A stretch of DNA of 64,000 nucleotides from Patulibacter americanus DSM 16676 (GTDB lineage Bacteria; Actinomycetota; Thermoleophilia; Solirubrobacterales; Solirubrobacteraceae), in contig NZ_ATUD01000005.1 of assembly GCF_000420025.1 (NCBI RefSeq), positions 186,001 through 250,000 of the forward strand. The letters run 5' to 3'. Both the position numbers and the translations under genes were made by a program. Below, piece after piece: positions 16,426-24,943 of this stretch (positions within the stretch are counted from its first letter, which is position 1; every line of letters begins with the position of its first letter). A model generated the notes under the pieces. The model had not been told where the DNA came from. It ran no database searches and saw nothing but the letters and a program-made list of their open reading frames with translations.

Positions 16426-16571
16426 ATGTCCTCCCGGACCGTCACGGGCCTGACGGTCCGGACCCGCAGCACCGTCCAATTACCGGAGCCTCCTCCCCGC
16501 TCAGCGCGGAGACGGCCACAGACGCTCGCGGCAACCGGCCGCGACGCACGGACGGACCAAAAGGACCCCAT

Positions 16572-18257
16572 ATGACCGGAAACACCCCGGCGCCCGGCAC
16601 CCTTCGCGTGCTGCCCCTCGGCGGCCTCGGCGAAATCGGCAAGAACATGACCGTCGTCGAGTACAACGGCAAGATCGTCGTGATCGACGTCGGCGTGCGC
16701 TTCCCGACGGCCGAGCAGGTCGGCATCGACCTCGTCCTCCCGGACTTCTCCTACCTCAAGGACCGGGCGCAGGACATCGAGGCCATCGTCATCACGCACG
16801 GCCACGAGGACCACATCGGCGCCCTGCCGTTCGTGCTCAAGCAGCTCGGCGGCGCCCGCCACGCGCCGAAGATCCTCGGCCTCCCGCTCACCATGGCGAT
16901 GGCCAAGAGCAAGCTCGAGGAGCACCGCCTGCGCGAGGTGCCGCTCACGGACGTCAAGCCGGGCCAGAAGGTCAAGGTCGGCACGTTCGAGCTGGAGTTC
17001 ATCCACACGACGCACTCCATCCCGGACACCGCGGCCGTCGCCGTGAAGTCCGAGCTCGGCACCCTGCTGTTCACGGCGGACTACAAGTTCGACCAGACCC
17101 CGGTCGACGGCCCGCCGGCCGACTTCCTGCGCTTCTCCCGCTTCGGCAGCGAGAACCTCCTGATGCTGCTGGGAGACTCGACGAACGTCGACCGTCCCGG
17201 CTGGTCGCCGTCGGAGTCGCTCGTCGGCCCGGCCCTGGAGGCCGCCTTCGCGCCGCTGCGCGGCCGCATCATCGTCACGTCCTTCGCGTCGAACCTGCAC
17301 CGCGTGCAGCAGGTCATCGACGCCGCGGTGAAGCTCAACCGCAAGGTCTGCCTGCTCGGGCGGTCGATGAAGAAGAACACGAACATCGCCCGCACCCTCG
17401 GCATCCTCCAGATCCCGGAGGGCGTCCTCGTGCAGCCGCGGGAGCTCGAGAGCCTGCCCGACCACCGCGTGCTCGTGATGTCGACGGGCTCCCAGGGCGA
17501 GCCGCTCGCCGCGTTGCGCCGCATGGCGTTCCGCGACCACCCGCAGATCCGCATCCACGAGGGCGACACCGTCGTCTTCTCCGCGACGCCGATCCCGGGC
17601 AACGAGCGCGCTGTGAACGAGACGATCGACAAGCTCTACCAGGCCGGCGCGAACGTCATCACGCACAAGGACGCGCCGATCCACGCGTCCGGCCACGGCT
17701 ACCAGGAGGAGATGAAGATGATGCTCAACCTGACGAAGCCGAAGTACGTCATGCCGATGCACGGCGACTACCAGCGCCTGCGCCTGCACAAGAAGATCGC
17801 GGTCTCCGTCGGCGTGAAGGCCGACAACGTCTTCTGCGCGGAGAACGGCCTGCCGGTCGAGATCGACAAGCGCGGCGCCCGCTTCGGCAAGCCCGTGCAG
17901 TCCGGCGTCATGTACGTCGACGGGACCGACATCGGCGCCACCGCCGACGCCGCCCTGCGCGACCGTCGCTCCCTGTCGGCGGACGGCCTGTTCGTGGTCG
18001 TCGCGACGATCGGCGACGACGACGGCAAGTCCGTCGCCGAGCCCGAGCTGATCTTCCGCGGCGTGCCGTTCAAGCACGACGAGAAGTTCCTCACGGCCGT
18101 GCGCGAGCAGGTCGACGCCTCCGTCGACCGCGCCGCGGCCGACAAGATCCACGACCTGGACGAGATCCAGCGGATCCTGCACGACGACATCGCGCAGCTC
18201 GTCTGGGAGCGCATGAAGCGCCGCCCGGTCGTGATGCCGGTCGTCGTCGCCGTCTAG
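16572..18257 (+). CDS. rnj: Ribonuclease J
   Basis: RNase J is a metallo-beta-lactamase/beta-CASP ribonuclease with endo- and 5'-3' exonuclease activity. The 561 residues carry the metal motif THGHEDHIGA, a second histidine region in HTTHSIPDTAAVAV, FTADYKFDQTPVDG, and the beta-CASP motifs (STGSQGEPLAALRR, HASGHGYQEEM, MPMHGDYQRL). A C-terminal domain follows. AAGGA sits before the ATG. A 146-base leader region after dapA contains no other gene. Confidence 0.97.
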   Translation: MTGNTPAPGTLRVLPLGGLGEIGKNMTVVEYNGKIVVIDVGVRFPTAEQVGIDLVLPDFSYLKDRAQDIEAIVITHGHEDHIGALPFVLKQLGGARHAPKILGLPLTMAMAKSKLEEHRLREVPLTDVKPGQKVKVGTFELEFIHTTHSIPDTAAVAVKSELGTLLFTADYKFDQTPVDGPPADFLRFSRFGSENLLMLLGDSTNVDRPGWSPSESLVGPALEAAFAPLRGRIIVTSFASNLHRVQQVIDAAVKLNRKVCLLGRSMKKNTNIARTLGILQIPEGVLVQPRELESLPDHRVLVMSTGSQGEPLAALRRMAFRDHPQIRIHEGDTVVFSATPIPGNERAVNETIDKLYQAGANVITHKDAPIHASGHGYQEEMKMMLNLTKPKYVMPMHGDYQRLRLHKKIAVSVGVKADNVFCAENGLPVEIDKRGARFGKPVQSGVMYVDGTDIGATADAALRDRRSLSADGLFVVVATIGDDDGKSVAEPELIFRGVPFKHDEKFLTAVREQVDASVDRAAADKIHDLDEIQRILHDDIAQLVWERMKRRPVVMPVVVAV

Positions 18258-18261
18258 CCAC

Positions 18262-18300
18262 CCGCACGCGGGCGGGCGCCCCGCGGCGCCCGTCGTGCGG
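18262..18300 (+). terminator. Terminator hairpin after RNase J
   Basis: Starting 4 bases after the stop, CCGCAC pairs with GTGCGG and the inner GGGCGCC pairs with GGCGCCC, forming a long stem with a short loop, followed by TGTTGC. It lies between convergent genes and may work for both. Confidence 0.6.
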
Positions 18301-18351
18301 TGTTGCAGGGCACCAGAGCCGCCTGGACGGCGGAGGACCCGCCGCCCCGCG

Positions 18352-18942
18352 CTACGCGGAGACGGCCGGCGCGGGCGCGCCCACCGCCGGCCCGGACCGG
18401 AGGTCGTCGCGCCGCTCGGCGTCGGCCCGCGCGTCCGTGACGGCCTGGGCCAGGTCGTCCAGGCCGTCGAGCAGGCGCTGCAGCATGGCCTCCTCGTCCC
18501 GGCGGATGGTGGCCGCGAGCGTCGCGGTCGTCGTGTCGCCGGCGTCACGCGCGACCCGCTCCAGCGTCGCGTAGGTGGCGATCTCGTAGGCCTCGGCGGC
18601 GCAGGCGTCACGCGCGTCGCGCAGCACCCGCTCCTCGCTTCCGGCCCCACGGACGAGGTCGATCGGCGTGCGCGAGAACGCGAGCAGCTGACCGGCCACG
18701 CCCTGCACGAGCCCGAGCCCGGCGCGGACGACGCCGGCGTCCTCGCCGCCCTCCAGGCGGGCCAGCCGCTCGCGGACCCGGGTGGCGTGGGAGCGCGTCT
18801 CCTCCAGGTGCGCCTCGAGCGCCGTGCGGTGCGGTCCGCGCGGGGTGGCGGCGATCTGGGACTGCAGGGTGCGGACGAGCTCGAGCTCGAGTTCGTGGGC
18901 CTCGCGGAGGTACTGGGCGACGGGGGCGTCGGAGCGGCTCAT
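18352..18942 (-). CDS. YciF/DUF892-type ferritin-like protein
   Basis: The 196-residue product is almost all helical and resembles the DUF892/YciF ferritin-like family. The first helix, YLREAHELELELVRTLQ, has the spaced acidic residues expected for a metal site. Further helices carry HLEETRSHATRVRERL, CAAEAYEIATYATLERVA and IRRDEEAMLQRLLDGL. Family members are linked to stress responses, but the reaction is unknown. It lies downstream of the two-component operon on the same strand, 92 bases away and after a hairpin, so it is probably separately expressed. The C-terminal 30 residues are low complexity. Confidence 0.8.
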   Translation of the reverse strand: MSRSDAPVAQYLREAHELELELVRTLQSQIAATPRGPHRTALEAHLEETRSHATRVRERLARLEGGEDAGVVRAGLGLVQGVAGQLLAFSRTPIDLVRGAGSEERVLRDARDACAAEAYEIATYATLERVARDAGDTTTATLAATIRRDEEAMLQRLLDGLDDLAQAVTDARADAERRDDLRSGPAVGAPAPAVSA

Positions 18943-19003
18943 GGCATGCCTCGGAACGGGGGAGACGGGGGCGGCGCCGGCATCCCCGGCGACCTCGCCC
19001 CTT

Positions 19004-19021
19004 CCCTACCCGGCGGTAGGG
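19004..19021 (-). terminator. Hairpin downstream of the histidine kinase gene
   Basis: CCCTACC and GGTAGGG form a perfect 7-bp stem around a CGGC loop, 13 bases past the kinase stop on the reverse strand. A T-rich tail is missing. Likely terminator of the two-component operon. Confidence 0.5.
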
Positions 19022-19034
19022 CGCGGAAACCGCG

Positions 19035-20798
19035 TCAGTCGTCGGAGGGCCCGGCGCCGCCGAGCCGCTCCGCGGCGCTCGTCCCGCCCGACGGACCGCG
19101 GCCCGTGCCCCGTAGGCGCCGCCGGATCCCCAGTGGCGACCGGCGCGGGCCGCCGGATCCGGCGGGGACACCCGCGTCCGGGCTGCCGCCGTCGGGAGCA
19201 TCCGGGTCCGCGCCCGCGGCCGCGCCGTCCGGCCCGTCGGCGTCGTCGCTCTGCGCCTCGGAGGCGGGGACGTGGGCGGCCACCCGCACGACGAAGCGGG
19301 CGCCCGTGTCGGACTCGGGGTGGGTCGCCTCGACGCGCACGTCGCCGCCGTGGCGCTGCGCCGCGGCGCGCACGATCGCGAGGCCGATGCCGGTGGAGCC
19401 CGCCGACTCGCCGCCGCGGCGGACGAACCGGTCGAAGATGCGCGGCCGCAGGTCGGGCGGCACGCCGGGACCGTCGTCCTCCACCACGAGCTCGGCGACG
19501 GCCCCGTGGCGGCGGAGCAGCACGCGGATCTCCGTGCCCTCCGGTGTGTGGCGCAGAGCGTTGCCGACGAGGTTGGCGACCATCCGGACGAGCTCGTCGC
19601 GGATGCCGTCGAGGGTCACCGACTCGAGGTCGAGGTCGATCTCGTGGCCCCCGAGCTGCGGCTCGAGCTCGTCCACGGCCTCGAGGATCGCCCGGTCCAG
19701 GTCGACGGGCTCGCGGGCGCCCTCGCGGCTCGCGTCCATCCGGGCCAGGAGCAGCAGGTCGGCCACGAGCCGGCGCATGCGGCGCGAGGAGCGCAGGGCG
19801 GACTCGGCCGCCTCGCGGTCGTCGCCCTCCGTCGACAGCGCCAGCAGCTCGAGGTTCGCCTGCACCGCGGTCAGCGGCGTGCGCAACTCGTGCGAGGCGT
19901 CGGCGATGAACTCGCGCTGGCGCTGGAGCGTGCCGTCGACCGTCGCCTGCGCCGCGGACAGCTCGTCGAGCATGTCCTGCAGCGTGCCGGCGAGCTCGGC
20001 GATCTCGTCGTTGACCGGCGAGGTCGGCATCTTCGCGTCGAGGTTGCGGGTGCGGGCGATCTGCCGGGCGGTGCTCGTCATCCGGCGCACGGGCCGCATC
20101 GCGCGGGTGGCCAGCGCCAGGCCGGCGACGAGGGCCAGCCAGGTGCCGCCGAAGACGCCGAGGGCCAGGGCGATCCACACCCGGCGGGTCGTGCGCTCGA
20201 CGGCGTCGAAGGACCGGCCGATGCGCACGGCGACGGGCACCGTGTAGCGGAAGTTCGGGTCCGAGGCCCGGAAGACCTGGTTCTCGAACGGGTTGCCTGT
20301 CGAGGGCGACGGGGGGAGCTGGACGCCGAGTTCCGTCACCGTCTTCCCGGACTCCGCGTCCCGCAGGGGGACCTCGAATTCCTGCATCGCGACCCGGATG
20401 TCGCCGAAGCGGGTGCGGCCCGACCGCGGCCGCCCGATGTCCACGCGCGGGTTCGAGCTGTCCAGCAGGGTGTACTCGTTGCCGTTCAGCGCCCACACCG
20501 CGATCACGGTCCCGCGTTCGCTCGCGAGGGAGCGGATTGGCGTGTAGAGGACGGGCTCCTTCGTCGCCTCGTCGAGCCGGATGTCGAGCTGGTCGCGGAG
20601 CGTGCCGAAGCGCGCAGCGGTCTGCGTCTCGAAGTCGCCCTCGATCCGCTCCGTCGTGACGCTGCCGACCGCCACGGCGAAGAGCAGCAGGATGACGCCG
20701 GTCAGCGTGGCCGAGACGACGGCGAGCCGCCACCGGATCGGCAGCCGGTCGAGCCCGCGCAGCGGCCACGCGCGCGCGCTCTGGTAGCCGTCCGGCAC
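19035..20798 (-). CDS. Sensor histidine kinase (two-component system)
   Basis: This 587-residue membrane kinase has TM1 at about 22-44, an extracytoplasmic sensor region (about 45-207), TM2 at about 208-230, then HAMP. The HisKA box is FIADASHELRTPLT with phospho-acceptor H303. The ATPase domain shows NLVGNALRHTPEG (N413), VVEDDGPGVPPDL and GIGLAIVRA. A disordered C-terminal tail of about 100 residues, rich in Gly/Asp/Ala and then Arg, is unusual. The GTG start is 9 bases after the response regulator stop. Sequence resembles actinobacterial MprB/TcrY-type sensors; the stimulus is unknown. Confidence 0.93.
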   Translation of the reverse strand: MPDGYQSARAWPLRGLDRLPIRWRLAVVSATLTGVILLLFAVAVGSVTTERIEGDFETQTAARFGTLRDQLDIRLDEATKEPVLYTPIRSLASERGTVIAVWALNGNEYTLLDSSNPRVDIGRPRSGRTRFGDIRVAMQEFEVPLRDAESGKTVTELGVQLPPSPSTGNPFENQVFRASDPNFRYTVPVAVRIGRSFDAVERTTRRVWIALALGVFGGTWLALVAGLALATRAMRPVRRMTSTARQIARTRNLDAKMPTSPVNDEIAELAGTLQDMLDELSAAQATVDGTLQRQREFIADASHELRTPLTAVQANLELLALSTEGDDREAAESALRSSRRMRRLVADLLLLARMDASREGAREPVDLDRAILEAVDELEPQLGGHEIDLDLESVTLDGIRDELVRMVANLVGNALRHTPEGTEIRVLLRRHGAVAELVVEDDGPGVPPDLRPRIFDRFVRRGGESAGSTGIGLAIVRAAAQRHGGDVRVEATHPESDTGARFVVRVAAHVPASEAQSDDADGPDGAAAGADPDAPDGGSPDAGVPAGSGGPRRSPLGIRRRLRGTGRGPSGGTSAAERLGGAGPSDD

Positions 20799-20807
20799 GG
20801 GGGTGGG

Positions 20808-21500
20808 TCAGCGCCCTTCGCGCAGCACGTAGCCCGCACCGCGGATGGTGTGGACGAGGCGCGGCTCGCCGCCCTCCTCGAGCTTGCGGCGCACGTTCGA
20901 GATGAAGACCTCGATCGTGTTGGTCGACGCGAGCGGGTCGTAGCCCCAGACCTCTTCCAGCAGGCGCTGGCGCGGCACCACGAGCTTCTCGTTGCGCATG
21001 AGGTACTCCAGCAGCTCGAACTCGCGCTGGGTCAGCTCGATGTGGCGCTCGCCGCGGAAGACCTCGTGGGTGGCCGGGTTCAGCGTGAGGTCGGCGCAGA
21101 CCAGGGCGGCCTCGCCGCGCGGGGGCCGGCGCCGGAGCAGCGCGCGGATGCGGGCGAGGAGCTCGTCGCGCTCGAACGGCTTGACGAGGTAGTCGTCCGC
21201 ACCGGAGTCCAGGCCCTCCACGCGGTGCTCGACCGCGTCGCGCGCCGTGAGGATGAGGATCGGCACGTCGTCGGACTCGCGCAGGTGGCCGGCGACGGAG
21301 ATGCCGTCCATGTCCGGCAGCCCCAGGTCGAGGATGACGAGGTCCGGCATGTACGTCCGGGCCTCGGAGAGGGCGCTCTGCCCGTCGCGCGCGATGCGGG
21401 TCTCGTAGTCCTCGAGCCGCAGGGTGCGGCCGAGGACGCCGGCGATCTCCTCGTCGTCCTCCACGATCAGCACGCGGGCGGTCCGCCCCGATGAATCCAT
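20808..21500 (-). CDS. OmpR/PhoB-family response regulator
   Basis: A 230-residue regulator with a receiver domain (acidic pocket VEDDEE, phospho-acceptor D58 in LVILDLGLPDMDG, K107 in DDYLVKPFE). The winged-helix DNA-binding domain ends in the expected STNTIEVFISNVRRKL and TIRGAGYVLR. It is the first gene of the operon with the adjacent kinase. A TAGGAT -10 ends 6 bases before its ATG with no ribosome-binding site. Confidence 0.95.
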   Translation of the reverse strand: MDSSGRTARVLIVEDDEEIAGVLGRTLRLEDYETRIARDGQSALSEARTYMPDLVILDLGLPDMDGISVAGHLRESDDVPILILTARDAVEHRVEGLDSGADDYLVKPFERDELLARIRALLRRRPPRGEAALVCADLTLNPATHEVFRGERHIELTQREFELLEYLMRNEKLVVPRQRLLEEVWGYDPLASTNTIEVFISNVRRKLEEGGEPRLVHTIRGAGYVLREGR

Positions 21501-21506
21501 GGGCCG

Positions 21507-21512
21507 ATCCTA
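21507..21512 (-). promoter_or_regulatory. Putative -10 of the response regulator gene (TAGGAT)
   Basis: On the reverse strand TAGGAT ends 6 bases before the ATG at 21500, the same arrangement as at the DUF2330 gene. It heads the two-component operon. Confidence 0.45.
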
Positions 21513-21708
21513 GCCGGGGAGGCTTCACGGCTCCTCAACGCGAGCGTCGCGCCGGGGTTGACGCGGGGGCCCGCAGCGGCGACGATCGGGCGCACCCCGC
21601 CCACCCCACCGCCGGGGCGGCGCGCGAACGCTCGTCGGAGAACTCCCAGGGTCGAACGCTCAGGTGCGCGGTTTCACGGGCGTTCCGAACGCAATCGCAC
21701 ACAAAAAC

Positions 21709-21724
21709 CCGCGATCGATCGCGG
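21709..21724. promoter_or_regulatory. Perfect 16-bp palindrome, candidate operator of lutABC
   Basis: CCGCGATCGATCGCGG is a perfect palindrome ending 5 bases before the lutA -10 element, so it covers the -35/spacer region where a repressor would act. The 243-base divergent gap between the response regulator and lutA otherwise holds only GC-rich DNA. A related shorter palindrome follows lutC at 24737. Confidence 0.55.
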
Positions 21725-21729
21725 CGGAG

Positions 21730-21735
21730 TATGTT
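21730..21735 (+). promoter_or_regulatory. Putative -10 of lutA (TATGTT)
   Basis: TATGTT ends 8 bases before the ATG at 21744 and no Shine-Dalgarno is visible, so a leaderless lut transcript is likely. Confidence 0.5.
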
Positions 21736-21743
21736 GCTCTCCG

Positions 21744-22484
21744 ATGGGGACGAGGGCATCGCTGCTGATCACCTGCCTGGTGGACACGCTCTTCCCGGAC
21801 GTCGGCCGCGCATCGGTGACGATCCTGGAGCGCGTCGGCGTCGCCGTCGACGTCCCGCTCGAGCAGACCTGCTGCGGTCAGATGCACCAGAACGCCGGGC
21901 ACCCGAAGGACGCCACGCGGCTCATGCGCCGCACGATCGAGGCGTTCAAGGACGCCGACGTCGTCGTCTCGCCGTCTCCCTCCTGCGCCGCGCAGGTCGT
22001 CGAGCACTACCCGCACCTGGCCGACCGCACGGGCGACCCGGGTCTGATCCGCGAGGCGCGCGACCTCGCCGCCCGCACGCGCGACCTCTCGACGTACCTC
22101 GTCGAGGACCTCGGGCTCGAGGACGTCGACGCCCCGGCGTTCCCGCACTCCGTCACGTACCACCCGACGTGCCACGGCCTGCGCCTGCTGGGGATCGGCG
22201 ACCGCCCGCAACGCCTGCTGCGCAACGTGCCCGGCATCGAGCTGCGCGACCTGCCCCAGGCGACGAGCTGCTGCGGCTTCGGCGGCACCTTCGCCGTCAC
22301 GAACGCCGACGTCTCGACCGCGATGATGAGCGACAAGCTGCGCGCGGTGCAGGACACGGGCGCCGAGATCCTCACCGCCGCCGACTCGTCCTGCCTCATG
22401 CACATGGGCGGCGGGCTCTCGCGCCAGCGCGCGGGCGTGCGACCGCTGCACTACGCCGAGATCCTCGCGGGGGTCGCGCGATGA
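21744..22484 (+). CDS. lutA: Lactate utilization protein LutA (CCG-domain subunit)
   Basis: LutA is one of three subunits that oxidise L-lactate to pyruvate. The 246 residues carry two cysteine-rich CCG domains: CLVDTLFPDVGRA with TCCGQMHQNAGH in the first half, and HPTCHGLRLL with TSCCGFGGTF in the second. Upstream in-frame codons exist, but the ATG at 21744, directly behind the -10 element, gives the normal family N-terminus. LutB starts at an ATGA overlap. Fe-S or heterodisulfide-type chemistry is family knowledge. Confidence 0.93.
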   Translation: MGTRASLLITCLVDTLFPDVGRASVTILERVGVAVDVPLEQTCCGQMHQNAGHPKDATRLMRRTIEAFKDADVVVSPSPSCAAQVVEHYPHLADRTGDPGLIREARDLAARTRDLSTYLVEDLGLEDVDAPAFPHSVTYHPTCHGLRLLGIGDRPQRLLRNVPGIELRDLPQATSCCGFGGTFAVTNADVSTAMMSDKLRAVQDTGAEILTAADSSCLMHMGGGLSRQRAGVRPLHYAEILAGVAR

Positions 22485-24061
22485 GCGCCCGCTGGCCCGA
22501 GACGCCCGTCGACTTCCCGAAGGCGGCCCACGAGACGCTGAAGGACAGCCAGCTGCGGTCGAACCTCGGGCACGCCACCACGGCGATCCGCGCCAAGCGC
22601 GAGGACGTGGTCTCCGAGGTCGACGACTGGGAGTCCCTGCGCGACGAGGGCGCCGCCGCCCGCGACCGGTCCCTGCGCCGGCTGGACGAGATGCTCGTCC
22701 GCCTGGAGGAGTCCGTCACCGCTGCGGGCGGGCACGTCCACTGGGCCGCCGACAAGGAGAGCGCCCAGCGCCTCGTGGTCGACCTCGTCAAGGCCACCGG
22801 CTCGGACGAGGTCATCAAGGTCAAGTCGCTGCTGACGGACGAGCTCGAGCTCAACCCGGCGCTGCAGGACGCGGGCATCCACGCTCAGGAGACCGACCTC
22901 GCCGAGCTCATCGTGCAGCTCGGAGGCGACCGCCAGAGCCACATCCTCGTCCCGGCGATCCACCGCAACCGCCGCGAGATCCGGGACATCTTCCGCAGGG
23001 AGCTGCCCGGGGCCGAGGACGTCTCGGACGACCCTGCAGCGCTGGCCGAAGCCGCGCGACGTCACCTGCGCGAGCAGTTCCTGCGCGTGCCCGTGGCGAT
23101 CTCGGGCGCGAACGCCGCGGTCGCGGAGACCGGCACGGTCGCCGTCGTCGAGTCCGAGGGCAACGGGCGCATGTGCCTGACGATGCCGAAGACCCTGATC
23201 ACGGTCATGGGCATCGAGAAGGTGCTGGAGCGGTGGGAGGACCTCGGCACGATCATGCGCCTGCTGCCGCGCTCTTCCACCGGCGAGCGCATGAACCCCT
23301 ACACGTCGCTGTGGACCGGCGTGACGCCCGACGACGGCCCGGAGGAGTTCCACCTCGTCCTCGTCGACGCGGGGCGCACGAACGCGCTGGCCGATCCCGT
23401 CGGCCGCGACACGCTGCGCTGCATCCGCTGCTCCGCCTGCCTCAACGTGTGCCCGGTCTACGAGCGCACGGGCGGCCAGGCGTACGAGTCGATCTACCCC
23501 GGCCCGATCGGCGCGATCCTCACGCCGCAGCTGCAGGGCCTCGACACGGCCCCGACGCTTCCGTGGGCCTCGAGCCTCTGCGGCGCGTGCTACGAGGTCT
23601 GCCCGGTCAAGATCGACATCCCGAAGATCCTCGTGCACCTGCGCGGGCGCGTGACCGCCGAGACGAACGCGTCGGGCAAGGGGCACCACGCCGGCGCCGA
23701 GCGCCTGGCCATGCGCAGCGTCGCGCGCGTCATGGACAGCCGCCGCGCCTACGAGGCGGCCCAGAAGGCCGGCCGGCTCGGGCTCTCCCTGATGAACAAC
23801 GGCCGCGGCGCCCGCGGTGCGCTGCCGGGACTCTCGGGCTGGACCGGGTCCCGCGACCTTCCCGATCCCGAGCGCTCCTTCCGCGACTGGTGGCGCGAGC
23901 GCGAGGCCGGCGAGCTCGAGCAGGGCCCGGACGCGCCCGCGCTCCCGCAGGCCGCGCAGGACCCGGCTGCCCGCAGCGGCGCCGCCATGCCCGGCACCCC
24001 CGGCCCCGAAGACGCCCTGCCCACGGACGTCCCGCGCCTGCACGGCGAGGATCGGGCATGA
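22481..24061 (+). CDS. lutB: Lactate utilization iron-sulfur protein LutB
   Basis: LutB is the Fe-S electron-transfer subunit of the lactate oxidation complex. The 526-residue product has an N-terminal LUD-like domain (about 70-300) and two ferredoxin-type clusters, CIRCSACLNVCPVYERTGG and CGACYEVCPVKIDIPKIL, followed by a helical C-terminal region. The final 60 residues are proline/alanine-rich, longer than typical LutB. The start overlaps lutA and the stop overlaps lutC by 4 bases each. Confidence 0.95.
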   Translation: MSARWPETPVDFPKAAHETLKDSQLRSNLGHATTAIRAKREDVVSEVDDWESLRDEGAAARDRSLRRLDEMLVRLEESVTAAGGHVHWAADKESAQRLVVDLVKATGSDEVIKVKSLLTDELELNPALQDAGIHAQETDLAELIVQLGGDRQSHILVPAIHRNRREIRDIFRRELPGAEDVSDDPAALAEAARRHLREQFLRVPVAISGANAAVAETGTVAVVESEGNGRMCLTMPKTLITVMGIEKVLERWEDLGTIMRLLPRSSTGERMNPYTSLWTGVTPDDGPEEFHLVLVDAGRTNALADPVGRDTLRCIRCSACLNVCPVYERTGGQAYESIYPGPIGAILTPQLQGLDTAPTLPWASSLCGACYEVCPVKIDIPKILVHLRGRVTAETNASGKGHHAGAERLAMRSVARVMDSRRAYEAAQKAGRLGLSLMNNGRGARGALPGLSGWTGSRDLPDPERSFRDWWREREAGELEQGPDAPALPQAAQDPAARSGAAMPGTPGPEDALPTDVPRLHGEDRA

Positions 24062-24729
24062 GCGGCCGCGACGAGGTCCTCGCGCGCGTGCGCGCGGCTC
24101 TGCGGACCGCCGAGCGCTCCGCCTCGGAGCACGAGCTCGAGCCCCCGCCGGCGTACGCCCCGCGCGTGCGGCCCGCGACCGACCCGCACGAGCTCGCCGA
24201 CCGCTTCGCCGAGCGCGTTGCGGACTACCGGGCCACGGTCGTGCGGACGGACGAGGCCGGGGTGGCCGAGGCCGTCAGCGCCGCGCTGGCGGACCTGGAG
24301 CCCGCCACCGTCGCCGCGCCGGCGGGCCTGCCGGACGCCTGGCGTCCCGCAGGGGCCCGCGACGGCGGTGCCCTGGACCACGCGGAGCTCCAGACGATCG
24401 GGGCGATCGTGACGGCCTGCCGGACCGGGATCGCCGAGACCGGCACGATCGTGCTCGACCACGGACCCGATCAGGGACCCCGGCGGCTCACGCTCGTGCC
24501 CGACCGGCACGTCTGCGTCGTGCGCGCGGAGCAGATCGTCGACGACGTCGACGACGGTTTCGTGGCGTTGCGACCGGAGACGGGGGAGGGCGCGGCCCAC
24601 GCGCCGCCCCTCACGTTCGTCTCCGGCCCGTCCGCGACGAGCGACATCGAACTGCAGCGCGTCGAGGGCGTGCACGGCCCGCGGACGCTCGTGGTGGTCC
24701 TGGTGCAGCCGGGAGCACCGCCGGGCTGA
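24058..24729 (+). CDS. lutC: Lactate utilization protein LutC (LUD domain)
   Basis: LutC is the third subunit of the lactate oxidation complex. The 223-residue product has an N-terminal helical region and a LUD domain with the conserved ACRTGIAETGTIVLDHG, the LTLVPDRHVCVV strand and a closing FVSGPSATSDIEL motif. The start overlaps lutB by 4 bases, completing a tightly coupled lutABC operon. Confidence 0.95.
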   Translation: MSGRDEVLARVRAALRTAERSASEHELEPPPAYAPRVRPATDPHELADRFAERVADYRATVVRTDEAGVAEAVSAALADLEPATVAAPAGLPDAWRPAGARDGGALDHAELQTIGAIVTACRTGIAETGTIVLDHGPDQGPRRLTLVPDRHVCVVRAEQIVDDVDDGFVALRPETGEGAAHAPPLTFVSGPSATSDIELQRVEGVHGPRTLVVVLVQPGAPPG

Positions 24730-24736
24730 GCCCCGT

Positions 24737-24761
24737 GGTCGATCGACCGCAGCCGCGGTCG
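24737..24761 (+). terminator. Palindrome and hairpin after lutC
   Basis: GGTCGATCGACC (24737-24748) is a perfect 12-bp palindrome starting 7 bases after the lutC stop. Overlapping it, CGACCGC/GCGGTCG (24744-24761) forms a 7-bp stem with a 4-base loop. No U tract follows. It probably ends the lut operon, although the CGATCG core recalls the palindrome at the lutA promoter. Confidence 0.4.
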
Positions 24762-24811
24762 GTCGGAATGGACGCTCGTCGGTGCCCCACGGGGTGCCTC
24801 CGAGCATGCGT

Positions 24812-24833
24812 AACCCCTGTTCTCAACGGGGTT
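24812..24833. promoter_or_regulatory. Inverted repeat upstream of the rha promoter
   Basis: AACCCC-T-GTT and AAC-GGGGTT are arranged around a CTC centre, an interrupted inverted repeat about 36 bases before the rha -35. It could be an operator for the DeoR-type regulator encoded just downstream, or a terminator for lutABC. Confidence 0.4.
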
Positions 24834-24842
24834 TGCACCAGG

Positions 24843-24867
24843 ACGCACGAACTCTTCGTATGTGCGT
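24843..24867. promoter_or_regulatory. Nested inverted repeat abutting the rha -35 box
   Basis: ACGCAC (24843-24848) and GTGCGT (24862-24867) flank an inner GAA-CTC-TTC inverted repeat. The site ends one base before TTGACA, a classic position for a repressor or activator. The nearby DeoR-type regulator is the obvious candidate to bind it. Confidence 0.5.
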
Positions 24868-24868
24868 C

Positions 24869-24897
24869 TTGACACAGACAACTTGATCTGGTCTGAT
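24869..24897 (+). promoter_or_regulatory. Promoter of the rhamnose operon
   Basis: A perfect -35 TTGACA (24869-24874), a 17-base spacer and a -10-like TCTGAT (24892-24897) form the most consensus-like sigma-A promoter in the window. It is locally AT-rich compared with its surroundings. The leader to the ATG at 24944 is about 40 bases and contains GGAGGGGA. Confidence 0.65.
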
Positions 24898-24943
24898 CGT
24901 TTTTGCGCGAACCCGCGCATTTGGAGGGGAAGGGACCGTCGTC

